Shown here piece after piece: positions 1 to 9,037 of a stretch of DNA of 64,000 bases. The stretch's first letter is position 1; the number at the start of each line of letters is the position of its first letter. The stretch is from Karalla daura (lineage: Eukaryota; Chordata; Actinopteri; Chaetodontiformes; Leiognathidae): assembly GCA_029224185.1 (NCBI GenBank), contig CM055192.1, forward strand, positions 4,275,076-4,339,075, read 5' to 3'. The translations under genes were made by a program, and so were the position numbers. Under the pieces are notes generated by a model. That model was given only the letters and a program-made list of their open reading frames with translations, ran no database searches and was not told the origin of the DNA.

Positions 1-34
1 GCTCGCTCGCTCGGGGTCGGGATCTCGGCCAAGA

Positions 35-249
35 CGACTGTTCCGGGGTGGTCGTTTTTTTCCCTTTCGGCGAGCTTTAAAATCTCAGCTCCAGGATCAA
101 ATGATCCTGGAGCTGAGATTTTAAAGCTCGCCTTTAAAATCTCAGCTCGCTTTAAAATTTCAGCTCCGGGATCAAATGATCCTGGAGCTGAGATTTTAAA
201 GCTCGCCGAAAGTGAAAAAGTGAAAAAAACGACCACCCCGGACCTGTCG
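35..249. repeat. Long foldback element 1
   Basis: A forward half-monomer turns back on itself. A near-perfect palindrome covers 69-132 (31-bp arms, spacer aa at 100-101), a second imperfect one covers 150-201, and the inverted strand runs on to cctgtcg at 243-249, after which the array resumes forward at the T run. This copy has aaaatttcag in the second palindrome and gagcttgaat after it, shared only with copies 8 and 9. Confidence 0.95.
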
Positions 250-1422
250 TTTTTTTCCCTTTCGGCGAGCTTGAATATCTCAGCTCCAGGGTCAAATCCG
301 GCATCGGGATTGCTTTTTCCAGTGAGCGTGGGCCACCCCGGAGGCGGCCCACACCCCAAATGGTGGGTTTGGGCTCGCTCGCTCGGGGTCGGGATCTCGG
401 CCAAAACGACAGGTCCGGGGTGGTCGTTTTTTTCACTTTCGGCGAGCTTTAATATCTCAGCTCCAGGGTCAAATCCGGCATCGGGATTGCTTTTTCCAGT
501 GAGCGTGGGCCACCCCGGAGGCGGCCCACACCCCAAATGGTGGGTTTGGGCTCGTTCGCTCGGGGTCGGGATCTCGGCCAAAACGACAGGTCCGGGGTGG
601 TCGTTTTTTTCACTTTCGGCGAGCTTTTATATCTCAGCTCCAGGGTCAAATCCGGCATCGGGATTGCGTTTTCCAGTGAGCGTGGGCCACCCCGGAGGCG
701 GCCCACACCCCAAATGGTGGGTTTGGGCTCGCTCGCTCGGGGTCGGGATCTCGGCCAAAACGACAGGTCCGGGGTGGTCGTTTTTTTCCCTTTCGGCGAG
801 CTTTAATATCTCAGCTCCAGGGTCAAATCCGGCATCGGGATTGCTTTTTCCAGTGAGCGTGGGCCACCCCGGAGGCGGCCCACACCCCAAATGGTGGGTT
901 TGGGCTCGCTCGCTCGGGGTCGGGATCTCGGCCAAAACGACAGGTCCGGGGTGGTCGTTTTTTTCACTTTCGGCGAGCTTTAATATCTCAGCTCCAGGGT
1001 CAAATCCGGCATCGGGATTGCTTTTTCCAGTGAGCGTGGGCCACCCCGGAGGCGGCCCACACCCCAAATGGTGGGTTTGGGCTCGCTCGCTCGGGGTCGG
1101 GATCTCGGCCAAAACGACAGGTCCGGGGTGGTCGTTTTTTTCCCTTTCGGCGAGCTTTAATATCTCAGCTCCAGTGTCAAATCCGGCATCGGGATTGCTT
1201 TTTCCAGTGAGCGTGGGCCACCCCGGAGGCGGCCCACACCCCAAATGGTGGGTTTGGGCTCGCTCGCTCGGGGTCGGGATCTCGGCCAAAACGACAGGTC
1301 CGGGGTGGTCGTTTTTTTCCCTTTCGGCGAGCTTTAATATCTCAGCTCCAGGGTCAAATCCGGCATCGGGATTGCGTTTTCCAGTGAGCGTGGGCCACCC
1401 CGGAGGCGGCCCACACCCCAAA

Positions 1423-3017
1423 TGGTGGGTTTGGGCTCGCTCGCTCGGGGTCGGGATCTCGGCCAAAACGACAGGTCCGGGGTGGTCGTTTTTTTCACTT
1501 TCGGCGAGCTTTAATATCTCAGCTCCAGGGTCAAATCCGGCATCGGGATTGCTTTTTCCAGTGAGCGTGGGCCACCCCGGAGGCGGCTCACACCCCAAAT
1601 GGTGGGTTTGGGCTCGCTCGCTCGGGGTCGGGATCTCGGCCAAAACGACAGGTCCGGGGGTGGTCGTTTTTTTCCCTTTCGGCGAGCTTTTATATCTCAG
1701 CTCCAGGGTCAAATCCGGCATCGGGATTGCGTTTTCCAGTGAGCGTGGGCCACCCCGGAGGCGGCCCACACCCCAAATGGTGGGTTTGGGCTCGCTCGCT
1801 CGGGGTCGGGATCTCGGCCAAAACGACAGGTCCGGGGTGGTCGTTTTTTTCCCTTTCGGCGAGCTTTAATATCTCAGCTCCAGGGTCAAATCCGGCATCG
1901 GGATTGCTTTTTCCAGTGAGCGTGGGCCACCCCGGAGGCGGCCCACACCCCAAATGGTGGGTTTGGGCTCGCTCGCTCGGGGTCGGGATCTCGGCCAAAA
2001 CGACAGGTCCGGGGTGGTCGTTTTTTTCCCTTTCGGCGAGCTTTAATATCTCAGCTCCAGTGTCAAATCCGGCATCGGGATTGCTTTTTCCAGTGAGCGT
2101 GGGCCACCCCGGAGGCGGCCCACACCCCAAATGGTGGGTTTGGGCTCACTCGCTCGGGGTCGGGATCTCGGCCAAAACGACAGGTCCGGGGTGGTCGTTT
2201 TTTTCACTTTCGGCGAGCTTTAATATCTCAGCTCCAGGGTCAAATCCGGCATCGGGATTGCTTTTTCCAGTGAGCGTGGGCCACCCCGGAGGCGGCTCAC
2301 ACCCCAAATGGTGGGTTTGGGCTCGCTCGCTCGGGGTCGGGATCTCGGCCAAAACGACAGGTCCGGGGTGGTCGTTTTTTTCACTTTCGGCGAGCTTTAA
2401 TATCTCAGCTCCAGGGTCAAATCCGGCATCGGGATTGCTTTTTCCAGTGAGCGTGGGCCACCCCGGAGGCGGCCCACACCCCAAATGGTGGGTTTGGGCT
2501 CGCTCGCTCGGGGTCGGGATCTCGGCCAAAACGACAGGTCCGGGGTGGTCGTTTTTTTCCCTTTCGGCGAGCTTTAATATCTCAGCTCCAGGGTCAAATC
2601 CGGCATCGGGATTGCTTTTTCCAGTGAGCGTGGGCCACCCCGGAGGCGGCCCACACCCCAAATGGTGGGTTTGGGCTCGTTCGCTCGGGGTCGGGATCTC
2701 GGCCAAAACGACAGGTCCGGGGTGGTCGTTTTTTTCACTTTCGGCGAGCTTTAATATCTCAGCTCCAGGGTCAAATCCGGCATCGGGATTGCTTTTTCCA
2801 GTGAGCGTGGGCCACCCCGGAGGCGGCTCACACCCCAAATGGTGGGTTTGGGCTTGCTCGCTCGGGGTCGGGATCTCGGCCAAAACGACAGGTCCGGGGT
2901 GGTCGTTTTTTTCCCTTTCGGCGAGCTTTAATATCTCAGCTCCAGGGTCAAATCCGGCATCGGGATTGCTTTTTTCCAGTGAGCGTGGGCCACCCCGGAG
3001 GCGGCCCACACCCCAAA
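1423..3017 (+). repeat. 1595-bp 9-mer unit, copy 1
   Basis: Order: Std, SY (extra G near 1655), Std, EV, H, S, Std, F, CY (extra T near 2970). The two single-base gains make 9 x 177 + 2. The next copy follows directly with the same order and the same two insertions. Confidence 0.93.
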
Positions 3018-4612
3018 TGGTGGGTTTGGGCTCGCTCGCTCGGGGTCGGGATCTCGGCCAAAACGACAGGTCCGGGGTGGTCGTTTTTTTCACTTTCGGC
3101 GAGCTTTAATATCTCAGCTCCAGGGTCAAATCCGGCATCGGGATTGCTTTTTCCAGTGAGCGTGGGCCACCCCGGAGGCGGCTCACACCCCAAATGGTGG
3201 GTTTGGGCTCGCTCGCTCGGGGTCGGGATCTCGGCCAAAACGACAGGTCCGGGGGTGGTCGTTTTTTTCCCTTTCGGCGAGCTTTTATATCTCAGCTCCA
3301 GGGTCAAATCCGGCATCGGGATTGCGTTTTCCAGTGAGCGTGGGCCACCCCGGAGGCGGCCCACACCCCAAATGGTGGGTTTGGGCTCGCTCGCTCGGGG
3401 TCGGGATCTCGGCCAAAACGACAGGTCCGGGGTGGTCGTTTTTTTCCCTTTCGGCGAGCTTTAATATCTCAGCTCCAGGGTCAAATCCGGCATCGGGATT
3501 GCTTTTTCCAGTGAGCGTGGGCCACCCCGGAGGCGGCCCACACCCCAAATGGTGGGTTTGGGCTCGCTCGCTCGGGGTCGGGATCTCGGCCAAAACGACA
3601 GGTCCGGGGTGGTCGTTTTTTTCCCTTTCGGCGAGCTTTAATATCTCAGCTCCAGTGTCAAATCCGGCATCGGGATTGCTTTTTCCAGTGAGCGTGGGCC
3701 ACCCCGGAGGCGGCCCACACCCCAAATGGTGGGTTTGGGCTCACTCGCTCGGGGTCGGGATCTCGGCCAAAACGACAGGTCCGGGGTGGTCGTTTTTTTC
3801 ACTTTCGGCGAGCTTTAATATCTCAGCTCCAGGGTCAAATCCGGCATCGGGATTGCTTTTTCCAGTGAGCGTGGGCCACCCCGGAGGCGGCTCACACCCC
3901 AAATGGTGGGTTTGGGCTCGCTCGCTCGGGGTCGGGATCTCGGCCAAAACGACAGGTCCGGGGTGGTCGTTTTTTTCACTTTCGGCGAGCTTTAATATCT
4001 CAGCTCCAGGGTCAAATCCGGCATCGGGATTGCTTTTTCCAGTGAGCGTGGGCCACCCCGGAGGCGGCCCACACCCCAAATGGTGGGTTTGGGCTCGCTC
4101 GCTCGGGGTCGGGATCTCGGCCAAAACGACAGGTCCGGGGTGGTCGTTTTTTTCCCTTTCGGCGAGCTTTAATATCTCAGCTCCAGGGTCAAATCCGGCA
4201 TCGGGATTGCTTTTTCCAGTGAGCGTGGGCCACCCCGGAGGCGGCCCACACCCCAAATGGTGGGTTTGGGCTCGTTCGCTCGGGGTCGGGATCTCGGCCA
4301 AAACGACAGGTCCGGGGTGGTCGTTTTTTTCACTTTCGGCGAGCTTTAATATCTCAGCTCCAGGGTCAAATCCGGCATCGGGATTGCTTTTTCCAGTGAG
4401 CGTGGGCCACCCCGGAGGCGGCTCACACCCCAAATGGTGGGTTTGGGCTTGCTCGCTCGGGGTCGGGATCTCGGCCAAAACGACAGGTCCGGGGTGGTCG
4501 TTTTTTTCCCTTTCGGCGAGCTTTAATATCTCAGCTCCAGGGTCAAATCCGGCATCGGGATTGCTTTTTTCCAGTGAGCGTGGGCCACCCCGGAGGCGGC
4601 CCACACCCCAAA
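3018..4612 (+). repeat. 1595-bp 9-mer unit, copy 2
   Basis: Order and both insertions match copy 1 exactly; I noticed no difference by eye. The following monomer at 4613 is VV and starts domain B, so the tandem series stops at two. Confidence 0.93.
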
Positions 4613-6209
4613 TGGTGGGTTTGGGCTCGCTCGCTCGGGGTCGGGATCTCGGCCAAGACGACTGTTCCGGGGTGGTCGTTTTTTTCCCTTTCGGCGAGCT
4701 TTAATATCTCAGCTCCAGTGTCAAATCCGGCATCGGGATTGCTTTTTCCAGTGAGCGTGGGCCACCCCGGAGGCGGCCCACACCCCAAATGGTGGGTTTG
4801 GGCTCGCTCGCTCGGGGTCGGGATCTCGGCCAAAACGACAGGTCCGGGGTGGTCGTTTTTTTCACTTTCGGCGAGCTGTAATATCTCAGCTCCAGGATCA
4901 AATCCGGCATCAGGATTGCGTTTTCCAGTGAGCGTGGGCCACCCCGGAGGCGGCCCACACCCCAACTGGTGGGTTTGGGCTCGCTCGCTCGGGGTCGGGA
5001 TCTCGGCCAAAACGACAGGTCCGGGGTGGTCGTTTTTTTCACTTTCGGCGAGCTTTAATATCTCAGCTCCAGGATCAAATCCGGCATCAGGATTGCGTTT
5101 TCCAGTGAGCGTGGGCCACCCCGGAGGCGGCCCACACCCCAACTGGTGGGTTTGGGCTCGCTCGCTCGGGGTCGGGATCTCGGCCAAAACGACAGGTCCG
5201 GGGTGGTCGTTTTTTTCCCTTTCGGCGAGCTTTAATATCTCAGCTCCAGTGTCAAATCCGGCATCGGGATTGCTTTTTCCAGTGAGCGTGGGCCACCCCG
5301 GAGGCGGCCCACACCCCAAATGGTGGGTTTGGGCTCGCTCGCTCGGGGTCGGGATCTCGGCCAAAACGACAGGTCCGGGGTGGTCGTTTTTTTCACTTTC
5401 GGCGAGCTTTAATATCTCAGCTCCAGGGTCAAATCCGGCATCGGGATTGCTTTTTCCAGTGAGCGTGGGCCACCCCGGAGGCGGCCCACACCCCAACTGG
5501 TGGGTTTGGGCTCGCTCGCTCGGGGTCGGGATCTCGGCCAAAACGACAGGTCCGGGGTGGTCGTTTTTTTCCCTTTCGGCGAGCTTTAATATCTCAGCTC
5601 CAGGGTCAAATCCGGCATCGGGATTGCTTTTTCCAGTGAGCGTGGGCCACCCCGGAGGCGGCCCACACCCCAAATGGTGGGTTTGGGCTCGCTCGCTCGG
5701 GGTCGGGATCTCGGCCAAAACGACAGGTCCGGGGTGGTCGTTTTTTTCACTTTCGGCGAGCTTTAATATCTCAGCTCCAGGGTCAAATCCGGCATCGGGA
5801 TTGCTTTTTCCAGTGAGCGTGGGCCACCCCGGAGGCGGCCCACACCCCAAATGGTGGGTTTGGGCTCGCTCGCTCGGGGTCGGGATCTCGGCCAAAACGA
5901 CAGGTCCGGGGTGGTCGTTTTTTTCCCTTTCGGCGAGCTTTAATATCTCAGCTCCAGTGTCAAATCCGGCATCGGGATTGCTTTTTCCAGTGAGCGTGGG
6001 CCACCCCGGAGGCGGCCCACACCCCAAATGGTGGGTTTGGGCTCGTTCGCTCGGGGTCGGGATCTCGGCCAAAACGACAGGTCCGGGGTGGTCGTTTTTT
6101 TCACTTTCGGCGAGCTTTTATATCTCAGCTCCAGGGTCAAATCCGGCATCGGGATTGCGTTTTCCAGTGAGCGTGGGCCACCCCGGAGGCGGCCCACACC
6201 CCAAATGGT

Positions 6210-6238
6210 GGGTTTGGGCTCGCTCGCTCGGGGTCGGG
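6210..6238 (+). other. Four-G-run motif repeated in every monomer
   Basis: Offsets 5-33 hold four G runs of at least three: GGG, ttt, GGG, an 11-base loop of GCTC repeats, GGGG, tc, GGG. The middle loop is longer than the usual 7-base limit, so quadruplex formation is possible but not certain. The motif recurs every 177 bp; domain variants change the loop but not the G runs. The complementary strand carries the matching C runs. Confidence 0.5.
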
Positions 6239-6271
6239 ATCTCGGCCAAAACGACAGGTCCGGGGTGGTCG

Positions 6272-6278
6272 TTTTTTT
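6272..6278 (+). other. Invariant T7 run of the monomer
   Basis: A run of seven T at offsets 67-73 recurs in almost every monomer. Exceptions I noticed are a T8 run in the monomer at 43525, a T-to-G interruption at 46073, and altered runs in the short foldbacks near 50495 and 50620 and their copies. A run of four or more T is the normal termination signal of RNA polymerase III on the strand it reads; whether it acts that way here is unknown. Confidence 0.6.
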
Positions 6279-6310
6279 CACTTTCGGCGAGCTTTAATAT
6301 CTCAGCTCCA

Positions 6311-6321
6311 GGGTCAAATCC
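6311..6321 (+). promoter_or_regulatory. Pol III B-box-like sequence (weak)
   Basis: GGGTCAAATCC at offsets 106-116 matches the B-box consensus GGTTCGANTCC at 9 of 11 positions. It lies about 33 bases after the T7 run and about 128 bases before the next one. I could not find a convincing A box upstream, and the VV, EV and NV subtypes alter the third G. It is a resemblance, not a demonstrated promoter. Confidence 0.2.
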
Positions 6322-6349
6322 GGCATCGGGATTGCTTTTTCCAGTGAGC

Positions 6350-6374
6350 GTGGGCCACCCCGGAGGCGGCCCAC
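6350..6374. other. 7-bp stem-loop of the monomer
   Basis: GTGGGCC (6350-6356) and GGCCCAC (6368-6374) are perfectly complementary around an 11-base loop. In the S-preceding variant the right arm becomes GGCTCAC, which in + strand RNA still pairs through a G-U wobble. No T tract follows, so it is not a terminator-like hairpin. Confidence 0.6.
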
Positions 6375-6376
6375 AC

Positions 6377-6395
6377 CCCAAATGGTGGGTTTGGG
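6377..6395. other. 6-bp inverted repeat at the monomer junction
   Basis: CCCAAA (6377-6382) and TTTGGG (6390-6395) pair around a 7-base spacer. The N variant (ccaactgg) breaks one pair; the SR variant (caaacggtgg) changes only the spacer. Confidence 0.5.
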
Positions 6396-9037
6396 CTCGC
6401 TCGCTCGGGGTCGGGATCTCGGCCAAAACGACAGGTCCGGGGTGGTCGTTTTTTTCACTTTCGGCGAGCTTTAATATCTCAGCTCCAGGGTCAAATCCGG
6501 CATCGGGATTGCTTTTTCCAGTGAGCGTGGGCCACCCCGGAGGCGGCTCACACCCCAAATGGTGGGTTTGGGCTTGCTCGCTCGGGGTCGGGATCTCGGC
6601 CAAAACGACAGGTCCGGGGTGGTCGTTTTTTTCCCTTTCGGCGAGCTTTAATATCTCAGCTCCAGGGTCAAATCCGGCATCGGGATTGCTTTTTCCAGTG
6701 AGCGTGGGCCACCCCGGAGGCGGCCCACACCCCAAATGGTGGGTTTGGGCTCGCTCGCTCGGGGTCGGGATCTCGGCCAAGACGACTGTTCCGGGGTGGT
6801 CGTTTTTTTCCCTTTCGGCGAGCTTTAATATCTCAGCTCCAGTGTCAAATCCGGCATCGGGATTGCTTTTTCCAGTGAGCGTGGGCCACCCCGGAGGCGG
6901 CCCACACCCCAAATGGTGGGTTTGGGCTCGCTCGCTCGGGGTCGGGATCTCGGCCAAAACGACAGGTCCGGGGTGGTCGTTTTTTTCACTTTCGGCGAGC
7001 TTTAATATCTCAGCTCCAGGGTCAAATCCGGCATCGGGATTGCTTTTTCCAGTGAGCGTGGGCCACCCCGGAGGCGGCTCACACCCCAAATGGTGGGTTT
7101 GGGCTTGCTCGCTCGGGGTCGGGATCTCGGCCAAAACGACAGGTCCGGGGTGGTCGTTTTTTTCCCTTTCGGCGAGCTTTAATATCTCAGCTCCAGGGTC
7201 AAATCCGGCATCGGGATTGCTTTTTCCAGTGAGCGTGGGCCACCCCGGAGGCGGCCCACACCCCAAATGGTGGGTTTGGGCTCGCTCGCTCGGGGTCGGG
7301 ATCTCGGCCAAGACGACTGTTCCGGGGTGGTCGTTTTTTTCCCTTTCGGCGAGCTTTAATATCTCAGCTCCAGTGTCAAATCCGGCATCGGGATTGCTTT
7401 TTCCAGTGAGCGTGGGCCACCCCGGAGGCGGCCCACACCCCAAATGGTGGGTTTGGGCTCGCTCGCTCGGGGTCGGGATCTCGGCCAAAACGACAGGTCC
7501 GGGGTGGTCGTTTTTTTCCCTTTCGGCGAGCTTTAATATCTCAGCTCCAGGGTCAAATCCGGCATCGGGATTGCTTTTTCCAGTGAGCGTGGGCCACCCC
7601 GGAGGCGGCCCACACCCCAAATGGTGGGTTTGGGCTCGCTCGCTCGGGGTCGGGATCTCGGCCAAGACGACTGTTCCGGGGTGGTCGTTTTTTTCCCTTT
7701 CGGCGAGCTTTAATATCTCAGCTCCAGTGTCAAATCCGGCATCGGGATTGCTTTTTCCAGTGAGCGTGGGCCACCCCGGAGGCGGCCCACACCCCAAATG
7801 GTGGGTTTGGGCTCGCTCGCTCGGGGTCGGGATCTCGGCCAAAACGACAGGTCCGGGGTGGTCGTTTTTTTCACTTTCGGCGAGCTTTAATATCTCAGCT
7901 CCAGGGTCAAATCCGGCATCGGGATTGCTTTTTCCAGTGAGCGTGGGCCACCCCGGAGGCGGCTCACACCCCAAATGGTGGGTTTGGGCTTGCTCGCTCG
8001 GGGTCGGGATCTCGGCCAAAACGACAGGTCCGGGGTGGTCGTTTTTTTCCCTTTCGGCGAGCTTTAATATCTCAGCTCCAGGGTCAAATCCGGCATCGGG
8101 ATTGCTTTTTCCAGTGAGCGTGGGCCACCCCGGAGGCGGCCCACACCCCAAATGGTGGGTTTGGGCTCGCTCGCTCGGGGTCGGGATCTCGGCCAAGACG
8201 ACTGTTCCGGGGTGGTCGTTTTTTTCCCTTTCGGCGAGCTTTAATATCTCAGCTCCAGTGTCAAATCCGGCATCGGGATTGCTTTTTCCAGTGAGCGTGG
8301 GCCACCCCGGAGGCGGCCCACACCCCAAATGGTGGGTTTGGGCTCGCTCGCTCGGGGTCGGGATCTCGGCCAAAACGACAGGTCCGGGGTGGTCGTTTTT
8401 TTCACTTTCGGCGAGCTTTAATATCTCAGCTCCAGGGTCAAATCCGGCATCGGGATTGCTTTTTCCAGTGAGCGTGGGCCACCCCGGAGGCGGCCCACAC
8501 CCCAAATGGTGGGTTTGGGCTCGCTCGCTCGGGGTCGGGATCTCGGCCAAAACGACAGGTCCGGGGTGGTCGTTTTTTTCCCTTTCGGCGAGCTTTAATA
8601 TCTCAGCTCCAGTGTCAAATCCGGCATCGGGATTGCTTTTTCCAGTGAGCGTGGGCCACCCCGGAGGCGGCCCACACCCCAAATGGTGGGTTTGGGCTCG
8701 TTCGCTCGGGGTCGGGATCTCGGCCAAAACGACAGGTCCGGGGTGGTCGTTTTTTTCACTTTCGGCGAGCTTTTATATCTCAGCTCCAGGGTCAAATCCG
8801 GCATCGGGATTGCGTTTTCCAGTGAGCGTGGGCCACCCCGGAGGCGGCCCACACCCCAAATGGTGGGTTTGGGCTCGCTCGCTCGGGGTCGGGATCTCGG
8901 CCAAAACGACAGGTCCGGGGTGGTCGTTTTTTTCACTTTCGGCGAGCTGTAATATCTCAGCTCCAGGATCAAATCCGGCATCAGGATTGCGTTTTCCAGT
9001 GAGCGTGGGCCACCCCGGAGGCGGCTCACACCCCAAA

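Larger units (their letters stand above)
1..4612 (+). repeat. Domain A of the array
   Basis: The order from the start is J (12 bases missing), Std at 361, Y at 538, Std, Std, EV, R at 1246, then the two 1595-bp units described separately. The H subtype occurs only here and in domain C, and J-Std-Y-Std-Std-EV-R-Std-SY is the same order as at 34991-36779, so the domain belongs to the domain C family. The segment from the window start to about 1955 matches 35003 onward at an offset of 35002. Confidence 0.9.
6206..6382 (+). repeat. Exemplar standard monomer (Std) and subtype legend
   Basis: This copy has the most common state at each variable site. Offsets count from its first base. Labels: Std, this form. 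VV, gactgttcc near offset 47 plus ccagtgtc near 105; EV, only ccagtgtc. N, preceded by ccaactgg; NV, N plus ccagtgtc; NR, N plus the gcgtttt tail. Y, gttcgctc near 17, ttttatatc near 90 and gcgtttt tail; Y', Y without gcgtttt; F, gttcgctc only. R, gcgtttt tail only. CR, gagctgtaat plus atcaggattgcg; C, gagctgtaat only. S, preceded by ggctcac; CY, S plus gcttgctc; SY, S plus Y tail plus an extra G. H, gctcactcg. SR, caaacggtgg across its start. J and Js, long and short foldback. X, ggatgaaat; U, gctctctcg; L, tttgcctttc plus gagcttgaa; VF, ending gatttcttt. A further cac or ccc alternation after the T run is not labelled. Confidence 0.95.
4613..9037 (+). repeat. Domain B, irregular 25-monomer block without foldback
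   Basis: Order: VV, CR, NR, NV, Std, N, Std, EV, Y at 6029, Std, Std, CY, VV, Std, CY, VV, Std, VV, Std, CY, VV, Std, EV, Y at 8684, CR. The trimer Std-CY-VV recurs at 6383, 6914 and 7799, with a Std-VV dimer at 7445 between them, which looks like local amplification by short unequal exchanges. Confidence 0.85.

Noticed and set aside
69..132. Intrinsic bacterial terminator
   Set aside because: The palindrome is long and not followed by a T tract, and the context is a eukaryotic-style satellite.
35..249. Foldback as a MITE or other inserted transposon
   Set aside because: All of its sequence is satellite monomer, forward and inverted. There is no foreign sequence, terminal motif or target-site duplication.
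361..393. Interstitial telomere repeat in gggtttggg
   Set aside because: It is a single GGGTTTGGG per monomer, not a tandem short repeat.
6029..6205. CENP-B box in the gttcgctcgggg variant
   Set aside because: The required A after TTCG plus four bases is absent and the CGGG spacing is wrong; standard monomers lack TTCG there altogether.
6311..6321. tRNA gene or tRNA-derived SINE
   Set aside because: Only a B-box-like match is present; no A box, cloverleaf or SINE tail can be built around it.
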